64,000 nucleotides of DNA. It comes from a virus. The translations under genes were made by a program, and so were the position numbers. Shown in pieces: positions 43,060 through 52,035 of this stretch. Positions within the stretch are counted from its first letter, which is position 1; each line of letters begins with the position of its first letter. Under the pieces are notes generated by a model. The model was not told the DNA's origin. It searched no databases and worked only from the letters and a program-made list of their open reading frames with translations. The stretch covers positions 1 to 64,000 of IMG/VR virus record IMGVR_UViG_3300009702_000023; one strand, given 5' to 3'.

Positions 43060-43418
43060 TGGATGAAAAAACAGAGGTGGAAAATAAAGATTTAGGATTT
43101 TCTAAAGAAGTTGAGCAAGCATCATATGCTTTTTCGCATGGATTTCCTGAGTTTAAAAAATTGCTTCAAGGTATTAATAGTTTAAATAGTTTGGCTAGAG
43201 TATTTTGCGCAGTTTTAGAATTTCCATTAGCTAAAGAAATACCACAATTTAAAAGTGATGCTGAAACTAAATTATTTTTAGCTTTTAACGAAATGCTACA
43301 ACATAAATCAGTTATTATGTCGGCGTTTTTAAATGAAATGTTGAATAAAAAAGGAGAAAATAATGTCAACAAACAAGAAGAAGTCGTGGCCCAAGATCGG
43401 GACAATCAGGAAAAGTGA
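43059..43418 (+). CDS. Helical hypothetical protein
   Basis: 119 residues, largely helical, with a Gln/Glu-rich C-terminus. One-base overlap with the annealing gene. The next gene begins inside its 3' end. Confidence 0.7.
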   Translation: MDEKTEVENKDLGFSKEVEQASYAFSHGFPEFKKLLQGINSLNSLARVFCAVLEFPLAKEIPQFKSDAETKLFLAFNEMLQHKSVIMSAFLNEMLNKKGENNVNKQEEVVAQDRDNQEK

Positions 43419-43647
43419 TAGCGGTAATTACATTAAACTAGAAGAGAATGTCTCTATTCTTGTTGATGGTGAGCCCGTTGAACTTAATCGAAGCCGAACA
43501 GTTCGATTGGAAGATCCACGCAAAAAAATTGAATTTTTGTTCGAAAAAGGTCATATTGACGAAAAAACATATAATAAACGTGCCGAAGTTCTGGCGGAAA
43601 ATACTTGGTTGCGTTATGAATTGATAGTTCCTCCTGATAGAAAATAA
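43363..43647 (+). CDS. Hypothetical protein
   Basis: 94 residues with AAAGGAGAA upstream. Begins MSTNKKKSWPKIGTIRK; resembles phage single-strand-binding-like small beta domains in composition, but no motif is decisive. Overlaps the upstream gene by 56 bases. A terminator follows. Confidence 0.7.
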   Translation: MSTNKKKSWPKIGTIRKSDSGNYIKLEENVSILVDGEPVELNRSRTVRLEDPRKKIEFLFEKGHIDEKTYNKRAEVLAENTWLRYELIVPPDRK

Positions 43648-43683
43648 TATTCCTCATTGTTAGCCTCCTATGGTCAAAAGTGC

Positions 43684-43713
43684 GGTCGGGGGTAATACCC
43701 CGGCCATTTTTTT
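43684..43713 (+). terminator. Rho-independent terminator
   Basis: GGTCGGGG pairs with CCCCGGCC (8 pairs, one G-U) around GTAATA, followed by seven T. It lies between the annealing-protein operon and the primase-helicase gene, with no promoter seen between, so it may only attenuate. Confidence 0.85.
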
Positions 43714-43731
43714 GAAAAGTCAAGGATTGAT

Positions 43732-45714
43732 ATGTCTAAAGAAGAGGAAAAAGATATGAAGTATGTTGCTATAGCTGACGGGTTACATAGCAGAGAATTA
43801 GTCCCTATAACATATGATTTTAAGAAATATATATCCAAGAAATCAGATAAGGATATTTATTTTTCACTTTATAAATACAATAAACGTCATTATGATAAAT
43901 TTAAAGAAACCCGGTCTTTGGCTGGAATAACTGATGTTAAAACTGATAAGCTATTGTTTGATTTCGATGATTCAGCAAATTTAGATAATGCTAGAGCCGA
44001 TGCTATTGAAATTACAAATAGATTAATTCAACACGGAATTCCTAAAGATAAAATCGGTATATATTTTTCTGGCGGCAAGGGGTTTCATGTTGAAGTTAAA
44101 ACCCAAGAAGAATTTAATAGAACTGAATTTGAAAACATTGTTTATAACTTAAGTGACGGGTTACAAACATATGATACCGCAATTGTTGATGAACAACGAA
44201 TTGTAAGAGCGCCGCTAACAAAACATCCCCACAGTAACTTATATAAAATTCCAATTAGCATTAATCAATTAAATAATCTTAATTGTGAAAAAATAAAAGT
44301 AATGGCAGGGCACCCAGAGCAAGTAAGTAAAACTTTAATGGATCGTTGGGATGAAGTTAGTTTGCCCGATTCAATATTAGAATTAAAAACCAAATCAACA
44401 AAAAAACAAAAAACGGAAATTATTCTTGATGAAACTCTTTCATTTGAAAAGTATCAATTAGATTTAACTAAATGCCCTAAATGGTTATCCCCCGAACGAT
44501 ATGCTCTTCAGGAAGGATTTTTTTATGGTAGCGAATCGGTTTCTGTTGGTGAGCGTAATAATGCTTTTATGATTTTAGCATCAACGTATTTAAAAAATGG
44601 AATTAATAAAAACATTGCATTAAATATGCTAAAGGCGACTGCGGAGTTACAATCGGCCCGAACGGGGGAAAGTGTATTTCCTGAATCTGAATTGAAAAAA
44701 ACTATTATAGATGTTGTTTATAAAAATAGTTGGAATGGCGGGATCTATTCAGCAGACCATATGTTATTGAAAAAAACAAGGCAGAGATTTGATATTCCCG
44801 AAATTAAACAAGCCACTGATTTTATATCATCAACTAATATGTTTTCGTCTTTTGTTAAATATGCATCGAACATTGACGGTAATACTATTAAAACCGGCCT
44901 ACCAATTGATAACTATATTAAATTAACTATTGGGATGCCTGTGGCTCTTCTGGGCGCACCATCAAGTGGTAAAACTACATGTGCGTTAAATATTTTACGC
45001 AATACGTCTAAACAAGGTATTCATTCTCTATTCTTTTCAATGGATATGCACCGGGCACTGGTTTGTCAAAAGCAATTACAACTATTATACAAAGACACTC
45101 CTGAACAAATTTATAGAAAAATATTAGATCCTAAAAAAGCTGAAAAATATGTAAAGGGTTTAGATGAAAATTTTAAAAATGTATCTTATATTACAAAAGC
45201 CGGATTAACTATTGATGAAATTAGGAATTTAATAGAAAAGAAAAAAGAACAAATTGGCGATTCATTAAAATTAGTAATGATAGATTATATGGAATGTATA
45301 CGCGGCCCATTTTCAGATGCAACATCGAATAGCGCAATTATTGCTGATGGAATTAAAAATATAGCAGTCGAACTAGATGTATGTGTAATTTTATTAGTTC
45401 AGCCCCCAAAGATTACTGGCGGTGCGGCATACCCTTTAACTAATATGTATAATATTAAAGGCTCAAGTATGGTCGCTCAAGCAATGCGAGTAATTATTGG
45501 TATATATCGGGAGGGATTTAGCCCCGATACTCCATATGATGATAATTTTATAACCTTTGTTGGTTTAAAAAATACTATGGGCAATCTATTTAAACAAGAC
45601 TGTGCCTGGAATGGCAGCCGGGGAGAAATTACATTACTTGATGAAATTGGCGAAATGGAATTAAAAAATTTAAGGGATAGATTAAAACAAGAAAGATCTA
45701 ATAATGACTTCTAA
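43732..45714 (+). CDS. Primase-helicase
   Basis: 660 residues. N-terminal archaeo-eukaryotic primase-like domain: FDFDDS near residues 76-81, YFSGGKGFHVEV near 111-122, and LTKHPHSNLYKIPI. C-terminal RecA-like DnaB-type helicase: Walker A GAPSSGKTT near 407-415, Walker B LVMIDY near 513. Such fusions prime and unwind at the fork. Starts after CAAGGATTGAT; followed by overlapping gene 45704. Works with the polymerase at 46003. Confidence 0.9.
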   Translation: MSKEEEKDMKYVAIADGLHSRELVPITYDFKKYISKKSDKDIYFSLYKYNKRHYDKFKETRSLAGITDVKTDKLLFDFDDSANLDNARADAIEITNRLIQHGIPKDKIGIYFSGGKGFHVEVKTQEEFNRTEFENIVYNLSDGLQTYDTAIVDEQRIVRAPLTKHPHSNLYKIPISINQLNNLNCEKIKVMAGHPEQVSKTLMDRWDEVSLPDSILELKTKSTKKQKTEIILDETLSFEKYQLDLTKCPKWLSPERYALQEGFFYGSESVSVGERNNAFMILASTYLKNGINKNIALNMLKATAELQSARTGESVFPESELKKTIIDVVYKNSWNGGIYSADHMLLKKTRQRFDIPEIKQATDFISSTNMFSSFVKYASNIDGNTIKTGLPIDNYIKLTIGMPVALLGAPSSGKTTCALNILRNTSKQGIHSLFFSMDMHRALVCQKQLQLLYKDTPEQIYRKILDPKKAEKYVKGLDENFKNVSYITKAGLTIDEIRNLIEKKKEQIGDSLKLVMIDYMECIRGPFSDATSNSAIIADGIKNIAVELDVCVILLVQPPKITGGAAYPLTNMYNIKGSSMVAQAMRVIIGIYREGFSPDTPYDDNFITFVGLKNTMGNLFKQDCAWNGSRGEITLLDEIGEMELKNLRDRLKQERSNNDF

Positions 45715-46003
45715 AACTATTAAAAAACTTAAAGATATTTTTCTAGAGGAACTTGTTGTTTTTTATTTAAAAGAAATGAAGGTTGCCGCTTATGATGAAG
45801 AAAATGAAGAATTAAAAATAAGTGGTATGGTGGAAGGTTATGTAATTGATATAGATGAGGATTTTTATTATTTAGGAAATGAAGAACATGATTTTGAAAA
45901 AGTAATAAGTCATAATGTTATTGCTATGGTTGAAATAGCTCAATTAGATTTAACCGCAATTGAGGGGCTTAATTACCCCGAAGATAAAGGAGACTTACAT
46001 TGA
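45704..46003 (+). CDS. Acidic hypothetical protein
   Basis: 99 residues, strongly acidic with helical start. Overlaps the primase-helicase end by 11 bases and meets the polymerase start. Not recognised. Confidence 0.7.
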   Translation: MTSKTIKKLKDIFLEELVVFYLKEMKVAAYDEENEELKISGMVEGYVIDIDEDFYYLGNEEHDFEKVISHNVIAMVEIAQLDLTAIEGLNYPEDKGDLH

Positions 46004-48474
46004 TGTCAGATATGATTTCATTTGGTAAATATAAAGGACAAAAACTGAAAAATATTCCAATTGATTATATTAAATGGGCAGCCAAGAATATTACACAAAA
46101 TGATACTCGGAAACTTTTTGAAACTGAATTGCAAAATCGGGAGACCAAAAATTATAACCCTTTGATTTTCGGAAAGAACCAAACAGAAAAAATTATTAAT
46201 ATAACTATTGAACCAGGCAATGCTATTATATATAAAGCAGATAATACCCGTGAAATAATCGAATATGATCCGTGGGTTTTAACCCCATATCCTGCGAAAA
46301 AATATCAATCTGAAGAACTTAAAGGAGATCAGTATTATAAATATTTAACACATGTCCCAGATAATCACTACAAAGAATTAATAGCAAATCGGTTTAAACG
46401 TGATATGTGGGTGCCACGCAGTCTTGAAGAAGGCTTTATGTTAAAATACGGATATACATATTTCAAGGGAATGAAAGTTTCCGATGTTTCACTTTTAAGC
46501 TTTGATATAGAAGCAACTGGACTTAATCCGAAAGCCAATAACGCTGAAGTTATTTTAATTTCAAATACATTTAGAGATCGAACTGGCGAGATTAAAACCC
46601 AATTATTCAGTATTAAAGATTATGATACTTGTAAAGAAATGATCGAAGATTGGTGTAAATGGGTTAGATTAGTAAACCCAGATATCATGTTAGGACATAA
46701 TGTATTTGCATATGACCTGCCCTACTTAAGTGAACATGCCGAATTGTCTTTGGGGCGAGATGGTTCTGAAATTACTTTTGAAGAGAAAGACTCTAAATTT
46801 CGTAAAGATGGGAGCCAATCTTATACTTATAATAATGCGCATATTAATGGTAGAGAAATTATTGATACAATGTTTTTAAGTATTAAATATGATATCGGCA
46901 GAAACTTTCCCAGCTATGGATTAAAGCGAATTGAAAAATATTTAGATCTAGTCGATGATGACCGTATTGAATGGGATTTTAATAAGTATCCAACAAATAA
47001 ATATAAAGAGTTTAGTGAAGAAACTTGGAATAGTTTTGTTGAATATTGTAATGCTGATAGTGATAGTCCAATTAAAATGTTTGATTTAATGGTTCCGTCA
47101 TTTTTTTACTTGAACCAATCGGTGCCTAAAACATTACAACAAATGATTAATGAAGCCGCCGGGGGGCAGCTAGATAGCCTCATGATTAGGTCTTATCTTC
47201 AGGATGGGTATAGTCAGCCTAAGTCATCAAATCGAGAATCATTTCAAGGGGCAATTTCAATGGGAACCCCCGGTATATATAAGAATGTTAAAAAAGTGGA
47301 TGTTGCCAGTCTATATCCATCTATTATGCTTGAATATAATATATATAACAAACAAAAAGATCCTAATCGGCATATGCTAGAAATGCTAGAGTATTTTAGG
47401 AATGAAAGATTAACCAATAAAAAACTAGCTAAAGAAACTAAAGATAGTTATTATGTTGATATGCAATCCAGCCAAAAGATTATCATAAATTCAATGTATG
47501 GATTTATGGGCGCAGGTTATGTATTATACAACTATCCAGAAGGCGCATCTAATGTGACTAGTCATGGCCGGGAGATTTTACAAAAAGGTGTTGAATGGGC
47601 AACTGGGGCTAGATTAAAAAAAGTTGTCAAACAAATAAGGAATAAAGGTAAAGAAAATGAAGAAATAAAATATGAATGGGTTTTGGGAGATAAAGTTAGT
47701 GAAGGCCGGGGATATGCATTGGTAAATGTAGACACAGATTCCTTTTCAGTTACAAATGGAATTAAACCAACGCAAGATGAATTTAATCAAGAAGTTGAGG
47801 AACTAAATTCAATATATCCGAAATTAATTCGATGGGAGAATGATGGCCTCTTCGACAAAGTGATTGTAATAAAAGCTAAGAATTATATTCTTGAGCATGA
47901 TGGTAAAATTAAGTATAAGGGCAGTTCATTAACTGATCAAAAGAAAGAACCAATATTACTTGAATTTCTAGAAAAAATGATTAATTGTTTATTAGAAAAT
48001 GATTTAGATAAAATTGTAGGATTGTATGATAATTATTGTTTGGACGCTTTAACTCTCAATGATATTTCAGCTTGGGTTACTAAAAAGACTATCACAAAAT
48101 CTGTCTTAAATCCTGAAAGACTTAATGAGCAAAAAGTATTAGATGCTTGTAATGAAGCTATAGAAAAAAATGTAATTTCGGGGGTACAAGAAGGAGATAA
48201 GGTTTGGCTTTATCAAGCGATTGACGGAGAAATAGAAAAGCGGGCTAAAGGTGAAGTTGTGACATTAAAAGATGGCACACCAAAAATGATAGAAAAAACT
48301 GTATTAAGATTTCCGGAGCTATATAAAAATGATCACGATAAATGGTATTATGTTGCCCGTGTTTATAAAACATTGAAAATATTAGAAAATGTTGTCGATA
48401 TAAGCCAATTCACAAAATATAATTTAAAAGCAAACCGGAGTAAATTAAAAAAACCCTTGACAAATGAGAAATAA
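46003..48474 (+). CDS. Family B DNA polymerase
   Basis: 823 residues. The first 45 residues form a DUF3820-like module (ISFGKYKGQKLKNIP). 3'-5' exonuclease: SFDIEATGL near residue 165, GHNVFAYDLPYL near 230, YCNADSDSPIKMFD near 348. Polymerase: DVASLYPSIM near 432, KIIINSMYGFMG near 491, NVDTDSFS near 575 and KAKNYIL. GGAG lies upstream of the ATG; a TTG one codon earlier is also possible. Replicative polymerase of the phage. Confidence 0.95.
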   Translation: MSDMISFGKYKGQKLKNIPIDYIKWAAKNITQNDTRKLFETELQNRETKNYNPLIFGKNQTEKIINITIEPGNAIIYKADNTREIIEYDPWVLTPYPAKKYQSEELKGDQYYKYLTHVPDNHYKELIANRFKRDMWVPRSLEEGFMLKYGYTYFKGMKVSDVSLLSFDIEATGLNPKANNAEVILISNTFRDRTGEIKTQLFSIKDYDTCKEMIEDWCKWVRLVNPDIMLGHNVFAYDLPYLSEHAELSLGRDGSEITFEEKDSKFRKDGSQSYTYNNAHINGREIIDTMFLSIKYDIGRNFPSYGLKRIEKYLDLVDDDRIEWDFNKYPTNKYKEFSEETWNSFVEYCNADSDSPIKMFDLMVPSFFYLNQSVPKTLQQMINEAAGGQLDSLMIRSYLQDGYSQPKSSNRESFQGAISMGTPGIYKNVKKVDVASLYPSIMLEYNIYNKQKDPNRHMLEMLEYFRNERLTNKKLAKETKDSYYVDMQSSQKIIINSMYGFMGAGYVLYNYPEGASNVTSHGREILQKGVEWATGARLKKVVKQIRNKGKENEEIKYEWVLGDKVSEGRGYALVNVDTDSFSVTNGIKPTQDEFNQEVEELNSIYPKLIRWENDGLFDKVIVIKAKNYILEHDGKIKYKGSSLTDQKKEPILLEFLEKMINCLLENDLDKIVGLYDNYCLDALTLNDISAWVTKKTITKSVLNPERLNEQKVLDACNEAIEKNVISGVQEGDKVWLYQAIDGEIEKRAKGEVVTLKDGTPKMIEKTVLRFPELYKNDHDKWYYVARVYKTLKILENVVDISQFTKYNLKANRSKLKKPLTNEK

Positions 48475-48727
48475 TGTGACAAAATTAAAGAAGAAGGGAG
48501 AAAAATTTAATTTAATTGATTATAGATATGCAAAAGACATAGTGGATGATTACCCAAAGTTATTAAGTGTTTTGGATAAATTAATTCCAATTTTGCGAGA
48601 GAGATCACAATATATGGCAGTATGGCAATTATTACAAACCGCCGAAGAAAGTAGATTATTATTAAGAAATCAATTTGAATATTATCGAGAAATATATAAA
48701 AAGAAAGGTAAGGTAACTCGTGGCTAA
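48464..48727 (+). CDS. Helical hypothetical protein
   Basis: 87 residues, helical and basic. Overlaps the polymerase gene end by 11 bases and the next gene by 8. A TTGACA within the polymerase end has no good -10 box. Confidence 0.7.
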   Translation: MRNNVTKLKKKGEKFNLIDYRYAKDIVDDYPKLLSVLDKLIPILRERSQYMAVWQLLQTAEESRLLLRNQFEYYREIYKKKGKVTRG

Positions 48728-50006
48728 TGTTTTAAGAGATATAGATAGAATTAAAAACGCCATTGAAAAAGCCGCATCTAATGCTAATATACATCCACGT
48801 CAAGTCACTAAAACACAAATTTTCGAAACTGATTCGGAGATTAGCGATTGGATGATTCGAAAGGCTGGCGGGATTAGTGCAATCAAAAATAATTTTGCAA
48901 TTACAACAAAAGATTTGGCAGAGATTCAGAGTTATAAAGATGTTAATAAATATATTGCATCTTTGGAAAAACGGGTGGCTCAAAAAGAGTTATTTGAAAA
49001 GGAAGTTAAAGAAAAAATAAACTCACTATTGACCCCAATTAAAGTAAAACCATATAAAGCTAATAGAAAAGCATCAAAATTAAAAAGAGAAAATGTTGTT
49101 ATGCTTAATGATGTTCACTACGGATTAATTGTTAACCCTGATGAAGTCGGGGGCTCAAATAAATTTAGCTGGACTGAAGCTTGTCGTCGAACTGCATTTT
49201 TAACTAAACAAGTTTGTGAGTATAAACTAGATAAACGCAATGAAGTTGATCGGCTACATGTAATTTTAAATGGCGATATGTTACAAGGAGTAATTCACGA
49301 TTTAACAGCTAGAACCGCAGAATTATTAATTCATCAAGTTAATGGTGCCGTTCATATTTTGGGATATATGATTTCTAATTTAGCTACCAACTATAGAGAA
49401 GTTGTGGTTCATGGTGTATCGGGTAATCATGATGATGCTCATCACCGGCGCGAAGGTGGGCGAGTTTTATCGCATAAATATGATTCATATACCAATATGG
49501 TTTATTTTGCATTAAGTGCAATGTTTAAAGATCAACCTAATGTGAAGTTTGATTTTCCTAAGAATTTATATGGAGCAGTTGATTTGCCAAATGGCCGAAT
49601 TATTTATACACATGGTGATACAATGTTCTCTTCCGAACTAGGAAATCCGGGTAAAAGTTTAAATACTAAATCTTTAGGAGATTCATTGAGTAGGTTCAAT
49701 TCGGGGGAAATAGACAAAAACAATCCTAAAGCTAAAATGTTTTTATTTGGTCATGTACATTCTCATGCCGAATTTACCGCATTTGATGGAACTAAAGTTA
49801 TGATTGCGCCAAGTTTATCGGGGGTTGATAGTTTCGCCGCATCTTTGGCGATTAATCATAATCAAATTGGTCAATTACTATTTGAATCAACAAGTGAGTA
49901 TATTGCTGGAGATAAGAGATTAATTGAATTACTTAAAGCCGATAAAGATGAATCATTGGATAAAATTATCCCTATTTTTAAGAATAAATTATCATGGATG
50001 AAGTAA
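48720..50006 (+). CDS. Mre11/SbcD-like metallophosphoesterase
   Basis: 428 residues, GTG start. The N-terminal 110 residues are helical. The C-terminal part has the phosphoesterase series MLNDVHYGL (near residue 135), LNGDMLQG, GVSGNHDDAHH, YTHGDT and FGHVHSHAEF. Size and context within the replication block fit an SbcD/Mre11-type DNA nuclease rather than a small phosphatase. Confidence 0.85.
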   Translation: MANVLRDIDRIKNAIEKAASNANIHPRQVTKTQIFETDSEISDWMIRKAGGISAIKNNFAITTKDLAEIQSYKDVNKYIASLEKRVAQKELFEKEVKEKINSLLTPIKVKPYKANRKASKLKRENVVMLNDVHYGLIVNPDEVGGSNKFSWTEACRRTAFLTKQVCEYKLDKRNEVDRLHVILNGDMLQGVIHDLTARTAELLIHQVNGAVHILGYMISNLATNYREVVVHGVSGNHDDAHHRREGGRVLSHKYDSYTNMVYFALSAMFKDQPNVKFDFPKNLYGAVDLPNGRIIYTHGDTMFSSELGNPGKSLNTKSLGDSLSRFNSGEIDKNNPKAKMFLFGHVHSHAEFTAFDGTKVMIAPSLSGVDSFAASLAINHNQIGQLLFESTSEYIAGDKRLIELLKADKDESLDKIIPIFKNKLSWMK

Positions 50007-50251
50007 CACTTACCGATCTATCAAAAGAAGAGATTATTCAATTATACGAAGAATTACGTAAAGAATGCGCTAGGATTAAATCAAAATCTAGTGCTAGAAA
50101 AAGACATCTTCGGGATATGAATAAAAAAATTGAATTATATATAGCAATGATTGATGCAAGTATTTCTGATGCAGCACGTTTTAAGGCTGAAACAGAATTA
50201 TGGAAAAATAGATATTTTGCGTTATTGGAGAAAAAAGATGGCCTCGACTAG
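49994..50251 (+). CDS. Coiled-coil protein
   Basis: 85 residues, charged helices (EEIIQLYEELRKECARIK and on). Overlaps genes on both sides by 13-14 bases. Function unknown. Confidence 0.7.
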   Translation: MDEVTLTDLSKEEIIQLYEELRKECARIKSKSSARKRHLRDMNKKIELYIAMIDASISDAARFKAETELWKNRYFALLEKKDGLD

Positions 50252-50822
50252 TGTTAAAACTGACGAACTAGATCAATGGCATGAATACGGAGTTTATACC
50301 CCCGCTAGATTAATTGATTGTGGCGGCGATATTGATGAAGCTAAAGCCACTGAATTAATTAAAAATATTCGTTTATTAGATTATGTTAATAATAATGATA
50401 TTGTTATATTGATTAATACACAAGGTGGGGACGTTCATCAAGGAATGGCAATTTTTGATGCAATCAAAGAATGTAATAGTAAAGTAATTACTCATGCTGT
50501 GGGACCATGTTGGTCGATGGGAAGCATAATATTACAAGCTGGGGATATTAGAAAAATATCAGCAAACGCAACATTAATGTTACATATTGGAACTGAGGAA
50601 ATGCCGGAAAATCATCCGACTATTAATAGACGATGGATGAAAGAAAATGATCGAATTGAAAAAGTAATTGTTGACATATTATATAAAAAAATAAAACAAA
50701 AGAAAACGAGATTTCAAAAAAAACAGTTGAATGAGATGATAGTTTTTGATACAATATTAACATCGAAGCAAGTTATTGAATATGGATTAGTTGATACTAT
50801 TGAGGAACATAAAGAGTTATAA
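50238..50822 (+). CDS. ClpP-like serine protease
   Basis: 194 residues from MASTSVKTDEL after GGAG. Crotonase/ClpP fold: INTQGGDVHQGMAIFDAI, then CWSMGSIILQAGD with the catalytic Ser in SMG, and LMLHIG with the catalytic His. In phages such proteases mature heads, but this one lies in the replication block, so control of a host or phage protein is also possible. GGAGGAAT follows for the next gene. Confidence 0.85.
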   Translation: MASTSVKTDELDQWHEYGVYTPARLIDCGGDIDEAKATELIKNIRLLDYVNNNDIVILINTQGGDVHQGMAIFDAIKECNSKVITHAVGPCWSMGSIILQAGDIRKISANATLMLHIGTEEMPENHPTINRRWMKENDRIEKVIVDILYKKIKQKKTRFQKKQLNEMIVFDTILTSKQVIEYGLVDTIEEHKEL

Positions 50823-50833
50823 CCGGAGGAATA

Positions 50834-51220
50834 ATGAATAAAGATGACAGCATTGATTGCAAAAAAATAGTTACAGAAATTAAAGTCGGTAATAGATTTA
50901 ATGATGATAAAGTTCGTTGGAGAAATTTTCCTTTGTGGCTGCTCGAAGATTTAATGAAAGTCGGGGCCAAGGGAGAATATAAATACGGAACTTATAATTT
51001 TTTAAAAGGATTATATATTAATGACACCCTCGATTCACTAAAGCGGCATTTGATGAAATTTGAAAGCCCATATTTGCCCGACATAGATGATGAAAGTGGT
51101 TTAAATCATTTGTACCACATTGCGTGGAATGCTCTTGTTGCGGCCCATATGATGCGAACTAGGCCCGAATTAGATGATAGATACAAACTAGAGGAAAAAG
51201 ATGAGAAATCTAATTTATAA
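50834..51220 (+). CDS. dATP/dGTP pyrophosphohydrolase-like protein
   Basis: 128 residues. Pattern DDKVRWRNFP, GAKGEYKYGTYNFLKG, LDSLKRHLMKF, DIDDESGLNHLYHIAWNAL matches the DUF5664 / dATP-dGTP diphosphohydrolase N-terminal family, whose known phage members shape dNTP pools. AACCGGAGGA site. Second nucleotide hydrolase in the window after the MazG-like protein. Confidence 0.8.
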   Translation: MNKDDSIDCKKIVTEIKVGNRFNDDKVRWRNFPLWLLEDLMKVGAKGEYKYGTYNFLKGLYINDTLDSLKRHLMKFESPYLPDIDDESGLNHLYHIAWNALVAAHMMRTRPELDDRYKLEEKDEKSNL

Positions 51221-51407
51221 ATTATTTGTTAAATATTTTTTACCAAAGCACCAGTTAGTAATTGGCGATTATATAAAAGATTTAGCTGATCAAAGATATA
51301 GAGTTGAAGCACTTTATTATGATACATCATTACAATCAGTTGTCATAGCCGTAGATGAAAATGGTAATTTAAGATCATTTGTTGAAAAAGGAATTGATAA
51401 AATATGA
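51201..51407 (+). CDS. Hypothetical small protein
   Basis: 68 residues, overlapping the previous gene end by 20 bases, with AGAGG upstream. Beta-rich small domain (VIGDYIKDL, VVIAVDENGNLRSF). Not recognised. Confidence 0.65.
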   Translation: MRNLIYKLFVKYFLPKHQLVIGDYIKDLADQRYRVEALYYDTSLQSVVIAVDENGNLRSFVEKGIDKI

Positions 51408-51574
51408 AAACTCAATCTATTTGGTATTCGCCCGAAGAAGATAAAATTAGGCTGTCTACAAGAGAAGATGGTTATATCTTTAAAGATGAATTTGGGGAGT
51501 TTCATTGTTGGTTGAGTATGGATTTATATAAAGCATATAAACAAGTGAAATATTATTATATAGGTAAATTATGA
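51404..51574 (+). CDS. 56-residue hypothetical protein
   Basis: Starts MKTQSIWYSPEEDKIRL, coupled on both sides by ATGA overlaps. Beta-rich with several Trp and Tyr. Function unknown. Confidence 0.65.
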   Translation: MKTQSIWYSPEEDKIRLSTREDGYIFKDEFGEFHCWLSMDLYKAYKQVKYYYIGKL

Positions 51575-51783
51575 AAATATATAAAAAGGGGACAAAAGTT
51601 AGATTTTATTGGTGTGCTAATATGGTGGGAACAGAGGATTATGAGGAAGAAGTATTAGAAACTGATTGTACTACGGAAGAACTAGATGAAATAGCAAGAG
51701 AATATATGGAGAATAATCTTCGACCGGAATCGTGGTTTGTTTCCGAAGATAAAGATGGATTTGAACGTGAATCTAGATGGTAA
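51571..51783 (+). CDS. Small acidic protein
   Basis: 70 residues. KKGTKVRFYWCANMVGTEDYEEEV, acidic helix, then ESWFVSEDKDG; resembles a small phage protein family without known role. Ends just before the candidate structured RNA. Confidence 0.7.
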   Translation: MKIYKKGTKVRFYWCANMVGTEDYEEEVLETDCTTEELDEIAREYMENNLRPESWFVSEDKDGFERESRW

Positions 51784-51815
51784 TAAAAATTAGTAGATTA
51801 AAAATAAAATATATT

Positions 51816-51938
51816 GCAAGGCAGTGGGGAGTTTGTGGATTATCTTGGCGGGGTTCGGTAGCCTTAGTCATCGAGTGTAGGGTAGAGGCTATACAAAGCA
51901 AACTAGTCAGAGTCGCGTCTGGCCCTTGCGCCTTTTTT
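51816..51938 (+). ncRNA. Candidate structured RNA with terminator
   Basis: Three nested helices close the whole segment. P1: GCAAGG (51816-51821) plus CAG with CTG plus CCTTGC (51919-51929). P2: AGTTTG (51830-51835) with CAAACT (51899-51904). P3: TAGCCT (51859-51864) with AGGCTA (51886-51891), extended by G-U pairs. A large asymmetric internal loop lies between P2 and P3. P1 is followed by GCC and six T (terminator). The segment is far richer in GC than its surroundings, and its only reading frame has no ribosome site. Not matched to a known class. Confidence 0.7.
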
Positions 51939-51984
51939 ATTAACCTTCCGGATAGTTCAATACTAAAAATTTATAAATAAATCA

Positions 51985-52012
51985 TTGACTTCTCTGACTA
52001 ATCATGTATAAT
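51985..52012 (+). promoter_or_regulatory. Sigma70-like promoter
   Basis: TTGACT at 51985-51990, 16-base spacer, TATAAT at 52007-52012, ahead of the second NSGxx gene. Confidence 0.75.
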
Positions 52013-52035
52013 AAAGGTATATAAAGGAGAAAATC

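Noticed and set aside
48459-48490. TTGACA at the end of the polymerase gene as a promoter
   Set aside because: The -10 position reads CAAAAT; too weak to claim.
51850-51865. GGGGTTCGGTAG considered as a tRNA T-arm
   Set aside because: No matching acceptor, anticodon or D arms nearby; it lies in the internal loop of the candidate RNA.
51777-51980. Plus-strand reading frame of 67 codons
   Set aside because: It runs through the nested helices and terminator of the candidate RNA, has no ribosome site, and its composition does not look protein-like.
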